Below, piece by piece: positions 17,584 to 26,950 of a DNA stretch of 61,552 nucleotides. The notes beneath the pieces were generated by a model. It worked only from the letters and a program-made list of their open reading frames with translations. It made no database searches and was not told where the DNA came from. A program made the position numbers and the translations under genes. Within the stretch, counting starts at the first letter, position 1. Every line of letters starts with the position of its first letter. Origin of the DNA: REEB509 sp049314555 (GTDB taxonomy: Bacteria; Pseudomonadota; Alphaproteobacteria; Caulobacterales; Aquidulcibacteraceae); NCBI GenBank assembly GCA_049314555.1, contig JBMOEW010000017.1, positions 1-61,552 of the forward strand. The letters are read 5' to 3'.

Positions 17584-18560
17584 ACGCCACCATGCCACCA
17601 CGCCACTTCATCCAAACCAACACCATTCGCATGGCGGTTTATGAAGCAGGCCCGCTCGATAGCCCCTATCCTCCGATCGTCCTGTGTCACGGCTTCCCCG
17701 AATTGGCCTACTCCTGGCGCTGGCAAATCCAAGACTTGGCCAACGCCGGCTTCAGGGTTATCGCGCCAGACCAGCGCGGCTATGGCGATACAGACGCGCC
17801 AGAGGCTGTCGCGGCCTACGACCTGACCGAACTCACCGCAGACCTCACCGGCCTCTTGGACGCCAAAGGCATCGAAAAAGCAGTGTTCTGCGGCCACGAC
17901 TGGGGCGGCTTTGTCGTGTGGCAGATGGGCGTGCGCCATCCGGGCCGCACCGCCAGCGTGATTGGCCTGAATACGCCCTTCACCAAACGCTCCAAGATTG
18001 ATCCGATCGAGGTGTTTCGGCAGCGCTTCGGCGATGACATGTACATCGTGTTTTTCCAGCAGCCAGATCGCGCCGAAGAGGTCTTTGAAGCCGATATCGA
18101 CAAGACCTTCCGCTTCTTTATGCGCCGCAGCGATGTCACGCCCCAATCGTTTGAAGCCCGCCCCTCTAGCCGCCGCAACTTGGCGCTGCAGGACGCGCTG
18201 CAACACTATGATCCGGCAACGGACAAACACCAACTCTTGACGGATGCCGAACGCGCCGTGTTCGTGGAAGCCTTCGCCCACAGCGGCTTTCGCGGCCCGG
18301 TCAACTGGTACCGCAACTTTACGCGCAATTGGCACCAAAGCGCGCATTTAAGCGACCACGTTGCCGCCCCGAGCCTGATGATCATGGCTGAAAATGACGT
18401 GGTCCTGCCGCCCTCCGCCGCCGACGGCATGGAGGCCTATGTGCCCAACCTCGAAAAGGTGTTGATTAAAGGATCTGGGCATTGGACCCAGCAAGAAAAG
18501 CCCGCCGAAGTCAGCGCCGCCATCATCGCCTGGATGCACAAGACATTCGCACCCGCATAA
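17580..18560 (+). CDS. Epoxide-hydrolase-like alpha/beta hydrolase
   Basis: The 326-residue alpha/beta-hydrolase has the oxyanion motif HGFP (residues 37-40) and GHDWGG with nucleophile Asp107, which points to epoxide hydrolase or haloalkane dehalogenase rather than esterase. A cap region is rich in aromatic residues, and the catalytic His lies in GSGHWTQQEKP. Its substrate cannot be read from the sequence. Translation is probably coupled to the DUF423 gene. Confidence 0.87.
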   Translation: MNATMPPRHFIQTNTIRMAVYEAGPLDSPYPPIVLCHGFPELAYSWRWQIQDLANAGFRVIAPDQRGYGDTDAPEAVAAYDLTELTADLTGLLDAKGIEKAVFCGHDWGGFVVWQMGVRHPGRTASVIGLNTPFTKRSKIDPIEVFRQRFGDDMYIVFFQQPDRAEEVFEADIDKTFRFFMRRSDVTPQSFEARPSSRRNLALQDALQHYDPATDKHQLLTDAERAVFVEAFAHSGFRGPVNWYRNFTRNWHQSAHLSDHVAAPSLMIMAENDVVLPPSAADGMEAYVPNLEKVLIKGSGHWTQQEKPAEVSAAIIAWMHKTFAPA

Positions 18561-18672
18561 ACATGCCGCCCACCAACACCCCACGGCTTGCCCTTCGCGC
18601 CCGACAGGCTAAACCGTGCGTTAGGTCAATCTCGGCGGCCGCCGGAACGAGCAAGGACCCGACCACCCGCCC

Positions 18673-19656
18673 ATGAACGCCCCTGTTTCGCCCCCGCGCC
18701 GTGACCTCTTCCCCCAAGTCGAGCCCTTTCAGGCCGAGATGCTGCCCGTCAGCCAGCGCCACACCCTGTACGTGGAGCAATCGGGCAATCCCAAGGGTCT
18801 GCCGGTGATCTGTTTGCACGGCGGTCCCGGTGGCGGCGCGAGCCCAGAGATGCGCCGCTTCTTTGACCCGGCCCGCTACCGCGTCATTCTCTTCGATCAA
18901 AGGGGCTGTGGCAGATCCACCCCCCACGCCGAATTGGAAGACAACACAACCTGGCATCTGGTGTCAGACATTGAGCGCATTCGCGAAAGCCTGGGCATCG
19001 AGCGCTGGCTGGTGTTTGGCGGCTCCTGGGGATCGACCCTGGCCTTGGCCTATGCCGTGACCCACCCTGAACGCGTCGCTGCCCTCATTCTGCGCGGCAT
19101 TTTCCTGCTCACCAAGGCCGAGATCCGCTGGTTCTACCAAGAAGGCGCGAGCCATATCTTCCCGGAAGCCTTTGAGCGCTTTCGCGCGCCGATCCCGCAT
19201 GCCGAACGCAGCGATTACCTGGCCGCTTTTCACAAGCGCCTGGTCGGCAGCGATCGAAACGAGCGCTTGATCGCCGCCCGTGCCTGGGGCCGCTGGGAAG
19301 GCGAAACCATTTCCTTCGCCGGCCCATCCGCGATCCCCAGCCGCTTCCACGACGATCGCTTCATCGAGGCCTTCGCCCGCATTGAATGCCACTATTTCAT
19401 CAACGGTGGCTTCTTTGAGTACGACGGCTGGCTGCTGGACCAAACCGCCAACCTGCGCTCGATCCCAGCCCAGATCGTGCATGGCCGGTATGACCTCTGC
19501 ACCCCAATGTCGTCGGCGTGGCGCTTAAAGCAGGCTTGGCCGCAGGCAGACTTAGACATTATTCCAGACGCCGGCCACTCCAGCCTGGAGCCGGGCATTG
19601 TCGATGCCCTGGTGCGCGCCAGCGAACGCTTTGCCCGCCTGCCCGCCTGGGCTTGA
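18673..19656 (+). CDS. pip: Prolyl iminopeptidase (S33 family)
   Basis: The 327-residue cytoplasmic exopeptidase removes N-terminal proline. It has the family's HGGPGGG oxyanion loop (residues 49-55), FDQRGCGRSTPH, and GGSWGSTLALAY with nucleophile Ser118. GRYDLCTP holds the catalytic Asp, and AGHSSLEP the catalytic His. It ends before a hairpin terminator at 19673 and faces the AbgT gene. Confidence 0.95.
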   Translation: MNAPVSPPRRDLFPQVEPFQAEMLPVSQRHTLYVEQSGNPKGLPVICLHGGPGGGASPEMRRFFDPARYRVILFDQRGCGRSTPHAELEDNTTWHLVSDIERIRESLGIERWLVFGGSWGSTLALAYAVTHPERVAALILRGIFLLTKAEIRWFYQEGASHIFPEAFERFRAPIPHAERSDYLAAFHKRLVGSDRNERLIAARAWGRWEGETISFAGPSAIPSRFHDDRFIEAFARIECHYFINGGFFEYDGWLLDQTANLRSIPAQIVHGRYDLCTPMSSAWRLKQAWPQADLDIIPDAGHSSLEPGIVDALVRASERFARLPAWA

Positions 19657-19672
19657 TCTACCCAAAACAAAA

Positions 19673-19696
19673 CGGCCCCGGCTTACGCCGAGGCCG
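19673..19696. terminator. Bidirectional stem-loop terminator between pip and abgT-like gene
   Basis: A 10-base stem with one mismatch (CGGCCCCGGC / GCCGAGGCCG) closes a TTAC loop between two convergent genes. It is flanked by CAAAACAAAA on the left and ATCTTTGTT on the right, so either strand has a U-rich tail. It sits 17 bases after pip and 25 bases before the end of the AbgT gene. Confidence 0.8.
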
Positions 19697-19721
19697 ATCT
19701 TTGTTGTGCCGGCACAAAGGC

Positions 19722-21383
19722 CTAAGGCGTTGTCGACACCGCGGGCGGTGCCACGGGCAAGGTGTAGTGCACCCCAGCCCCCGGTCCAAGGTCGATGTTG
19801 AAGAATACCCACGCCATCGTCATGATCAGACCAAAGATCAAAAAGAAGAACGAATAGGGGATCATCGATGCCATCAGGCCGCCGATCCCGAAGTTCGGAT
19901 CCCACCGCTGGCAGAAGGTCAACACCAGCGGGAAATACACCATCAGCGGCGTGATGATGTTGGTCACGCTATCGCCCATCCGGTAGGCCGCGGTGCTCAT
20001 TTCCGGCGAAATGCCAAGCAGCATCAGCATCGGCACCAGGATCGGAGCCATAAAGCCCCACTTGGCGCTCGCCGAACCAACAAACAGATTGACGCTGGCA
20101 GACAACACAACCACCGCGCCCAGCAGCAGCGCGATTTTCACCCGGTCATTGCCTTCGGCAACGCCGGTCCCATCAAGCCCGAAGGCCGTCTTGATGCCTT
20201 CAGCACCATGGATGGCCCCAATCGCCCCCAGATTGGACCAATTGAACATCACCACAAAGTGCGCAGCCATGAACGCCAGCACGATGTAGGGGCCCAGATC
20301 AGCCATCGCCTGGCTCATCATTTTCACCACATCGCGGTGCGACTTGATCGATTTGGTGGCCGCACCAAACAACACCCCACACGCCAAGAACAGCACAAAG
20401 AAATAGGCAATCAGCGAGTGGAAAAACGGGTTAAGCGGCTGTTCGGGCTTTCCGTTCGCGCCAATCCCGGTTTCGTTGTAGAGCGGCGCGCCGCGCTCCG
20501 GGTCGATGGTTGCCCAAATCTGCGGAACTGTCAGCAACACCCACACCAGCGTGATGGCCAAAGCGGCCCAACCGGCATTGGCGAGGCCCTTGCCCTCTGC
20601 CGCTGAAACAGACGCCGCATCCACATCCACCGGTGCCCCCGCCAAGGGCTCCCACTTCCCAAGCCGCGGTTCAACAATCACATCCGTCACGAACCAGGCG
20701 ATCGGCGTAAACACGATCGCCATCGCCGCGATGAAAAACCAGTTGCCGGCGAGGTTTGCGGAATAGTTTGGATCGATCAGCTGTGCCGCAGGCGTTGTGA
20801 TGCCCAGCAGCAGCGCATCGAGCTGTCCCGGCAGCAAGTTCGCCGAAAACCCACCGGCCACGCCTGCAAACGCCGCGGCGATCCCTACGATCGGATGGCG
20901 CCCAGCCGCGGCAAACAACACCCCCGCCAGCGGAATGAGCACGACATAGGCCGCATCAGCCGCCTGGTTGCCCATGATCCCCATGAACACCACGATCGGC
21001 GTCAAAAGCCCCTTGGGCGCATCCTTCACCCCGGCCCGCATGAACGCAGAAAAGAAGCCAGAACGCTCCGCAACGCCCGCCCCCAGCATCACCACTAGCA
21101 CCATGCCGAGCGGCGCAAAGCTGGTGAGCGTCTTTGGCATATCGACAATCAATTTTTCGAGATTTTCCGAGGTCAGCAGGCTTTGCGCCCGGATCGCCTC
21201 CCCGTTGGTGGGGTTCACAGCGCTCCAACCCAGCAAAGACCCGATCACGCTCACCACCATCAAAATGGCGAGCAAATACACAAAGATGAAAACCGGATCG
21301 GGCAGCTTATCCCCCGTCCGTTCAATCCAGCCAAGGATTCCCCTGGTCCGCAGGCTTGGCGATGCGGCAGCTTCGGTCGACAT
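19722..21383 (-). CDS. AbgT-family transporter
   Basis: The 553-residue inner-membrane protein has about 11-13 TM helices and matches the p-aminobenzoyl-glutamate transporter family: GWIERTGDKLPDPVFIF near residues 17-33, PLGMVLVVMLGAGVAERSGF, VAGGFSANLLPGQLD, AYRMGDSVTNIITPLM and a final FGLIMTMAWVFFN. Family members move p-aminobenzoyl-glutamate or export sulfonamides. No amidohydrolase partner (AbgA/B) is adjacent, so the substrate is open. Confidence 0.93.
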   Translation of the reverse strand: MSTEAAASPSLRTRGILGWIERTGDKLPDPVFIFVYLLAILMVVSVIGSLLGWSAVNPTNGEAIRAQSLLTSENLEKLIVDMPKTLTSFAPLGMVLVVMLGAGVAERSGFFSAFMRAGVKDAPKGLLTPIVVFMGIMGNQAADAAYVVLIPLAGVLFAAAGRHPIVGIAAAFAGVAGGFSANLLPGQLDALLLGITTPAAQLIDPNYSANLAGNWFFIAAMAIVFTPIAWFVTDVIVEPRLGKWEPLAGAPVDVDAASVSAAEGKGLANAGWAALAITLVWVLLTVPQIWATIDPERGAPLYNETGIGANGKPEQPLNPFFHSLIAYFFVLFLACGVLFGAATKSIKSHRDVVKMMSQAMADLGPYIVLAFMAAHFVVMFNWSNLGAIGAIHGAEGIKTAFGLDGTGVAEGNDRVKIALLLGAVVVLSASVNLFVGSASAKWGFMAPILVPMLMLLGISPEMSTAAYRMGDSVTNIITPLMVYFPLVLTFCQRWDPNFGIGGLMASMIPYSFFFLIFGLIMTMAWVFFNIDLGPGAGVHYTLPVAPPAVSTTP

Positions 21384-21489
21384 GCAATTCTTCCCCGAGT
21401 GTCAAACTTTGCGACGTTTTGGCGCAAGCTAGCATGCGTTGGCCGCAAAGCGAGACGCCGCCTGCAGATCGGCGCGCTATATGGTGGGT

Positions 21490-23067
21490 ATGCACGCCTT
21501 TGCCGAATTACTGGACAGATTGATCTTAACCCCCGCGCGGTCCGCCAAGCTGGACGCGCTGAAGGTCTATTTTGCCACCACCCCAGACCCAGACCGAGGC
21601 TATGCCCTGGCTGCCGTCGCCCAGGACTTATCGTTCAAGAACGCCAAGACGAGCTTGCTGCGCGAACTGGTTGAAAGCCGGGTAGACCCAACCCTGTTTG
21701 CTCTTTCCTATGATTATGTGGGCGATTTGGCCGAAACCGTCGCCCTGATCTGGCCCGTCCGCCATGGGGCAAACCGCGCCCCAAGCCTCAGCGAAGTGGT
21801 CGAAGGCCTCCAGGGTGCCAAACGCCAAGACGCCCGCTGCCTGATCGAGGCCTGGCTCGATGCCCTGCCAGCCACCGAACGCTGGGCCATGCTGAAGCTG
21901 GTCACCGGCGGCCTGCGGATCGGGGCCGGCGCGCGCCTCGGCAAGCAAGCCCTGGCCGATTGGGCGGGTTTACCGATCGAAGAGATTGAGGAAGTCTGGC
22001 ACAGCCAAACCCCGCCTTACGAAGCGCTGTTTGCCTGGGCCGAAGGGAAAGCACCGCGCCCCGCCACAAGCGCCGCTGCCCGCTTTCGCCCGGTGATGCT
22101 GGCCCACGCCCTGGAAGAAGCAGACCAAGAGCGCCTGGACCCAACGGCCTTCGCCGCCGAATGGAAATGGGATGGCATCCGCGTCCAGGCCGTGTGCGAA
22201 TTCGGCGAAAAGCGCCTGTTTTCCCGCGCAGCTGAAGATATCAGCGCCGCATTCCCCGATGTCCTTTCCGGTTTGGCGTTTGACGGCGTGGTCGATGGCG
22301 AGCTTCTGGTTCGCGCTGAAAACGGGGCCGTCGCCCCCTTCAACGACCTGCAACAACGCCTGAACCGCAAACGCCTCGATCCAAAGCTCCTCACCCGGTT
22401 TCCGGCCTTCATCCGCGCCTATGACCTGTTGGCGCAGGATGGCGAAGATCTGCGCCCGCTGCCCTTCCGCGACCGCCGCTCCCGGCTGGAGAACCTACTC
22501 GCGCGACACTCAAGCTCACGGCTCGATCTGTCCCCTTTGGCCCTCGCCCAAAGCTGGGCAGACCTGACGGACCTGCGCGCCGCCGCCTCAAACGTCGCCG
22601 CCGAAGGCCTGATGCTGAAACGCTGGGACAGCACCTACCAACAGGGCCGCCCAAAGGGCCTGTGGTATAAATGGAAGCGCGACGCCTTCCTCGTGGATTG
22701 CGTGCTGATGTACGCCCAACGCGGACACGGCAAGCGCAGCTCGTACTACTCCGATTTCACGTTCGGTGTTTGGAAGGAGGCAGCCCTCACCCCAGTTGGC
22801 AAAGCCTACTTCGGCTTCACCGACGAAGAACTAAAACAGCTCGACAAGTTCGTACGAGACCACACGGTCGAGCGGTTTGGTCCGGTGCGCGCTGTTGAAC
22901 AAACTTTGGTGCTGGAAGTGGCGTTTGAGGGCCTGCAACGCTCGACCCGGCACAAGTCGGGCGTCGCCATGCGCTTCCCGCGGATCAGCCGGATCCGCTG
23001 GGACAAGCCTGCCACAGAGGCAGATCATATCGACGCCCTGGAGCGACTCCTGCCAAAACCCGCCTAG
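21490..23067 (+). CDS. ATP-dependent DNA ligase (cisplatin-response type)
   Basis: The 525-residue protein has the N-terminal ligase domain (MHAFAELLDRLILTPAR), then the nucleotidyltransferase motif EWKWDGIR with AMP-accepting Lys226. VVDGELL (motif III), AEGLMLKR (motif IV) and WYKWKRD (motif V) follow, with a C-terminal OB-like region. It matches the stand-alone alphaproteobacterial ATP-dependent ligase group linked to crosslink repair, which often sits beside an exonuclease and helicase; those partners are not adjacent here. ATG at 21490 is chosen by family alignment. Confidence 0.9.
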   Translation: MHAFAELLDRLILTPARSAKLDALKVYFATTPDPDRGYALAAVAQDLSFKNAKTSLLRELVESRVDPTLFALSYDYVGDLAETVALIWPVRHGANRAPSLSEVVEGLQGAKRQDARCLIEAWLDALPATERWAMLKLVTGGLRIGAGARLGKQALADWAGLPIEEIEEVWHSQTPPYEALFAWAEGKAPRPATSAAARFRPVMLAHALEEADQERLDPTAFAAEWKWDGIRVQAVCEFGEKRLFSRAAEDISAAFPDVLSGLAFDGVVDGELLVRAENGAVAPFNDLQQRLNRKRLDPKLLTRFPAFIRAYDLLAQDGEDLRPLPFRDRRSRLENLLARHSSSRLDLSPLALAQSWADLTDLRAAASNVAAEGLMLKRWDSTYQQGRPKGLWYKWKRDAFLVDCVLMYAQRGHGKRSSYYSDFTFGVWKEAALTPVGKAYFGFTDEELKQLDKFVRDHTVERFGPVRAVEQTLVLEVAFEGLQRSTRHKSGVAMRFPRISRIRWDKPATEADHIDALERLLPKPA

Positions 23068-23091
23068 TCCCCTTCTCCAAGGAGAGCCCCC

Positions 23092-24036
23092 ATGGCCGCC
23101 CCGCCAACGCCGTTGCTTGGCCCCCAAGACCCGTTCAGCCCCCAAGCCCTCTGGCTGCGGTACGGCGACGAGGTGATCACCCTGGCCGTCAACCTCACCG
23201 CCGCGATCGCCATTTTGCTGTTGGGGCTTTGGCTTGCCGGTCGGATTGCCAAGGCGGTCAGGCGCTTGGCGCTCAAGAGCGATCGTGTCGACGAAACCCT
23301 GGCTGGTTTCCTGGCGCAACTTACCCGCTATGCAATCACAGGGTTTGTGATCCTGGCCGTGTTGCAGCGGTTTGGCGTTGAAACCACCTCGATTGTGGCG
23401 GTGATTGGCGCGGCCACCCTGGCGATTGGCTTGGCGTTGCAGGGCACGCTCTCAAACGTGGCGGCCGGCGTCATGTTGATCCTGTTCCGCCCCTACCGCC
23501 TGGGTGATTTCGTGGAAGTGGCTGGCGCATCGGGCCAGATCGAAGACGTTGGCCTGTTCACATCCACGCTGAAAACCCTTGACGGCGTGGTCGTGACGCT
23601 GCCCAACGGCCTGTGCTGGGGCGCACCCATCCGCAATTTCAGCACAAACCCAGAGCGCCGCGGCGAACTCGTCATCGGCGTGGCCTACGGCACCAATCTG
23701 GATCACGCGATCGGCATCATGCACCGCGTCATTGCCAGCGACCCCCGCGTCCTGCCAACGCCTGCACCGGTGGTGCGGGTGGTCAAACTGGGGGACTTTG
23801 CGGTGGATATTGCCGCCTACTTCTGGACGGCCAATAGCGCCTGGTTCCTAACTCGCCTCGACCTGTTGAAGGCCACCAAGGAGGCCTTCGATGCCGCCGG
23901 CTTAGCGATTCCCTTCCCCACGACCTACAATTACGAGGTCCGCCTGCCAGACCAAGCCGCAGCAAAGCCCCCCTCAGAAGCCTTGCCCGATAAGGAAAAA
24001 CCTTCAACCTTCCTAGGCGACGCCGATGGTAAATGA
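23092..24036 (+). CDS. Small-conductance mechanosensitive channel (MscS family)
   Basis: The 314-residue protein has three TM helices (about residues 26-50, 78-97, 103-130). The pore helix AAGVMLILFRPYRLGDFVEV runs into the beta domain, followed by the IEDVGLFTSTLKTLDGVVVTLPNG signature (key residues only). A C-terminal alpha/beta domain ends near residue 280. Such channels release solutes on hypo-osmotic shock. AAGGAGAG lies just before the ATG. Confidence 0.93.
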   Translation: MAAPPTPLLGPQDPFSPQALWLRYGDEVITLAVNLTAAIAILLLGLWLAGRIAKAVRRLALKSDRVDETLAGFLAQLTRYAITGFVILAVLQRFGVETTSIVAVIGAATLAIGLALQGTLSNVAAGVMLILFRPYRLGDFVEVAGASGQIEDVGLFTSTLKTLDGVVVTLPNGLCWGAPIRNFSTNPERRGELVIGVAYGTNLDHAIGIMHRVIASDPRVLPTPAPVVRVVKLGDFAVDIAAYFWTANSAWFLTRLDLLKATKEAFDAAGLAIPFPTTYNYEVRLPDQAAAKPPSEALPDKEKPSTFLGDADGK

Positions 24037-24944
24037 CAGTCAAACCACGTCCGTTAACAAGCAATACACGCCCATTTGCTATGCCACCCAAGATATTCTC
24101 GAACGGCGAAACAGCGCGTGGCATGATGGCAGCCGAAAACGACCCCTCCTATCTGCTCGTCTGGACAGCGGGTGCCGCCCGCGACGGCGTCCTGTCCACA
24201 ATGCGCGGCCTTGGCCTGGCCCCGGTCCGCACCGCCAACACGGCGGTCCAAGCATTTTCTGATTTGGCAATTGTGCGGCCCCGGCTCATCCTTGTGGAAG
24301 CCAACATGAAGCGAACCAACGGCTTGGTTTTTTTGCGGGAACTGCGCGCCACCGCGATCGATAACCGAGACGTGCCGATTATCCTTTGCGCGCCAAGACC
24401 CAACGAGCAGATGGAAAACGCTGCCCGCCAAGCCGGCGCAGACGGCGTGATTTTCGGCCCCCCCACCCCCGCCGCCATCACCTTCTGGCTCACGTCCACC
24501 GCCCCCGACGCCCGCACCCTGGTGGCCGACAGCCGATATCACGGGCCAGATCGCCGCCTGCTCGTCCACACAGACTTGGAAACCGAAGAGCGCCGCCACG
24601 CAGAGCCCGAAGCCCTCGCCGCCGCCATGGCCCGCGTCGCGATTGCCAATGCCGATCCGATTGTCCAAGGGCTGGGACGGGCCATGGAGCTGGTTTTGGA
24701 ATGGAACGAAACCGGTTCCGAAGATTGCCTGGTGGACAGCCTCGAAGGCCTGCGCCGCCTCGCAGACATTGCCAAGGGCCGCTCCGACGCTGCCCTGCAC
24801 CGCGGCCTGGATGCGGCCCGCCATCGCATCGAAGCGGATATGGGGTCCTGGGACGCAGACCACATCGGAATGCATGGGTCGATCATGGTTTTGCAAGATT
24901 TGGCCGCCCGCCGTGCAGTCCAGGCTCACGCGAAGGCAATCTAA
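24033..24944 (+). CDS. Degenerate receiver-domain protein with GPDRR motif
   Basis: The protein is 303 residues from the ATG at 24033 (ATGA overlap with mscS). ATGs at 24081 and 24123 are also possible, and the latter is nearer the start of homology. Residues about 40-155 fold like a response-regulator receiver, but the phospho-acceptor Asp is Glu89 (ILVEANM), the conserved Ser/Thr is Cys or Ala (IILCAP), and the Lys is Gly (IFGPP). A YHGPDRR motif and a helical C-terminal half follow. It probably cannot be phosphorylated; Glu may mimic the active state. The next gene has the same plan. Confidence 0.75.
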   Translation: MTVKPRPLTSNTRPFAMPPKIFSNGETARGMMAAENDPSYLLVWTAGAARDGVLSTMRGLGLAPVRTANTAVQAFSDLAIVRPRLILVEANMKRTNGLVFLRELRATAIDNRDVPIILCAPRPNEQMENAARQAGADGVIFGPPTPAAITFWLTSTAPDARTLVADSRYHGPDRRLLVHTDLETEERRHAEPEALAAAMARVAIANADPIVQGLGRAMELVLEWNETGSEDCLVDSLEGLRRLADIAKGRSDAALHRGLDAARHRIEADMGSWDADHIGMHGSIMVLQDLAARRAVQAHAKAI

Positions 24945-25067
24945 AGCCAGACTCTAGTTTGCGAAATCGTAGCTAATCTTCGCTAAGGTCGGCGTTGCGC
25001 TGAAGGTGCCCCCTCCAGCGCCAGGTTTGCGGCCACCCCGTCGCGCCTGTCGTCCAGGCAGCAAGGT

Positions 25068-25967
25068 ATGAGCGACGCAATGACCGCCGCGAACGCAAAA
25101 TCCGTAAGCCTGTCGGCCCTCGTGGTCGATGGCTCAGACTTTCACCGCAGCATCGGCGCAGACCTGATGCGCGCGGCGGGGGCAGAGCGGGTTTTCCTTG
25201 CCGCCAACGGCGACGACGCGTTGCGCATCCTGGCAGCCTCTCGCCCCACCATTGTTCTATGCGATTGGGCGATCGCGCCCATGCCCGCCTTGACCTTCGT
25301 GAAGCGCGTCCGCGCCGGATATGACGGCATACAGCGCAACACCACGATCTTGATGTTGGCCTCGCGCGTCAGTGTCGCCGATGTTGAGGCCTCCCGCGCC
25401 GCAGGCACCGACGCGTTCCTCGCCAAACCCACCTCAATTGGCATCGTCAAGGAACGAGTCAAAGCGATCTTGGCCGATCAGCGCCCCTTCATCGTCAGCC
25501 CAACCTACACCGGCCCCTGCCGGCGGCGCAGAACTAACATCGACTACGCGGGACCCTTGCGCCGCATGACAGACCCGGCATCGAGCCCGGGCGAGGACGA
25601 CAATGATTCCGGTCTAGCCTTCGCAAAGACCTGCCTGGCACGCCTGGCCAACGCCATCTCCGAAGTGCGCCCAAGTGACATCAACAGCGCCCAATCGGTG
25701 CTCGCCCGCGGGCTCGAATTGCGCTCGGTAGCATTGGACATCCAAGACGCCCACCTCGCCCAAGGCGCGATGGAGTTGCTGCGCTATGTGGAAGGCTTGG
25801 GTGCAACCCAACTCTTGAGCGCACAAGCCCTTACCGTGCACGTGGAAGCGCTCAATCAGCTGGCCCACGTTTCACGGGCAAGCACCAAAGAACGGGTTCA
25901 GCTGGTTATCAACCTGCGCAAAATGGTGGATCGAAAACTCGCTCAAGCGGCGGCCGTGTCTGCCTGA
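25068..25967 (+). CDS. Receiver-domain protein with GP-RR motif, paralogue of upstream gene
   Basis: The 299-residue protein has a receiver domain at about residues 15-130: ALVVDGSDFHRSIGADLM at the start, phospho-acceptor Asp in IVLCDWAIAP, and the conserved Lys in LAKPTS. The second acidic-pocket residue is Gly, and the Thr position is Ala. YTGPCRRRRTN follows, then an all-helical C-terminal domain. Unlike its neighbour it keeps Asp and Lys, so phosphorylation is plausible. It has no DNA-binding or enzymatic output domain. Its last 25 bases overlap the convergent oxidoreductase gene. Confidence 0.8.
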   Translation: MSDAMTAANAKSVSLSALVVDGSDFHRSIGADLMRAAGAERVFLAANGDDALRILAASRPTIVLCDWAIAPMPALTFVKRVRAGYDGIQRNTTILMLASRVSVADVEASRAAGTDAFLAKPTSIGIVKERVKAILADQRPFIVSPTYTGPCRRRRTNIDYAGPLRRMTDPASSPGEDDNDSGLAFAKTCLARLANAISEVRPSDINSAQSVLARGLELRSVALDIQDAHLAQGAMELLRYVEGLGATQLLSAQALTVHVEALNQLAHVSRASTKERVQLVINLRKMVDRKLAQAAAVSA

Positions 25968-26950
25968 TCTGGCCGCAACACCACTTTGCCAATCACCGCG
26001 CGCGACTGCAGCAACCCCATGGCCTCAACCACCCGGTCAAGCGGCAGCTCTGCGTGCACGTGGGGGCAGATCGCACCCGCTTCAGCCAACGCGTGCATCG
26101 CGGCGCGGTCCTCAATGCCCCGCTCCGGAAACCGCCGCGCATACTCCCCGGCCCGCACCCCAACCAGAGAAAATCCCTTGATCAGCGGGATGTTAGCCGC
26201 GGTCTGGCCAATCCGCCCACTGGCAAAACCTACGACCAGATATCGCCCCTCAAACGCGGTCAGTCGGATTGCTTCGTCAAACACGTCGCCCCCGACCGGA
26301 TCGTAGATCACATCAGCCCCGCGCCCGTTGGTCGCCGCCAGCACCGCGTCGCGAAAGCCAGCCGCGCCAACGGTTTCGTGGGCCCCAAAGGCCTTAAGAA
26401 ACGCGCGCTTTTCAGGGGTGGAGGCAGCAGCAATAACCCGCGCCCCCATCGACAACCCAAGGTCCACACACGCCAACCCAACTCCGCCCGCAGCCCCCAG
26501 AACCAAGAGTGTTTCGCCGGCCTGTAACTGCCCGCGCCGGACCAGCGCCACCCGCGCCGTATGATAGACCGCCGGATAGGCCGCCGCTTGCGCAAAACCT
26601 AAGGGCGCGGGTTTGGTCAAAAGGCTCGCCACGGGCACCACAGCGAATTCCGCAAAGCCCCCAAGACGCATCCCGCACACAACGCTTTGCCCAAGCTCAA
26701 ACCCGCGTCTCTCCGTGCCCGGACCAAATCCGGCGATGTCGCCCGCCACATCCAATCCCGGCGTAAACGGCGGATCCGGTTTGAATTGGTAGCGCCCCTG
26801 GCACATCAAGATATCGGGAAAATTGATGCTTGCCGCACGGACCCGGATCAGCGCTTCACCGGGCCCTGGGCTTGGCGTTGGCACCGCGCGCACCTCAACG
26901 CCGGTAAGGTCTGGCGTGATCGCATGACACACAACCGCGCGCATCGTCAT
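25943..26950 (-). CDS. NADPH:quinone oxidoreductase-type zinc-independent MDR protein
   Basis: The 335-residue medium-chain reductase has GroES-like residues 1-120 (ASINFPDILMCQGRYQ; PFTPGLDVAGDI) and Rossmann motif VLGAAGGVGLACVDLG. YDPVGGDVFDEAIR and a C-terminal VIGKVVLRP are typical of quinone oxidoreductases. The zinc ligands of alcohol dehydrogenases are absent. Its start overlaps the stop of a TetR gene (ATGA, 26947-26950), so the pair probably forms a regulated response to an electrophile or quinone (inference). Confidence 0.9.
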   Translation of the reverse strand: MTMRAVVCHAITPDLTGVEVRAVPTPSPGPGEALIRVRAASINFPDILMCQGRYQFKPDPPFTPGLDVAGDIAGFGPGTERRGFELGQSVVCGMRLGGFAEFAVVPVASLLTKPAPLGFAQAAAYPAVYHTARVALVRRGQLQAGETLLVLGAAGGVGLACVDLGLSMGARVIAAASTPEKRAFLKAFGAHETVGAAGFRDAVLAATNGRGADVIYDPVGGDVFDEAIRLTAFEGRYLVVGFASGRIGQTAANIPLIKGFSLVGVRAGEYARRFPERGIEDRAAMHALAEAGAICPHVHAELPLDRVVEAMGLLQSRAVIGKVVLRPDQADTAAA

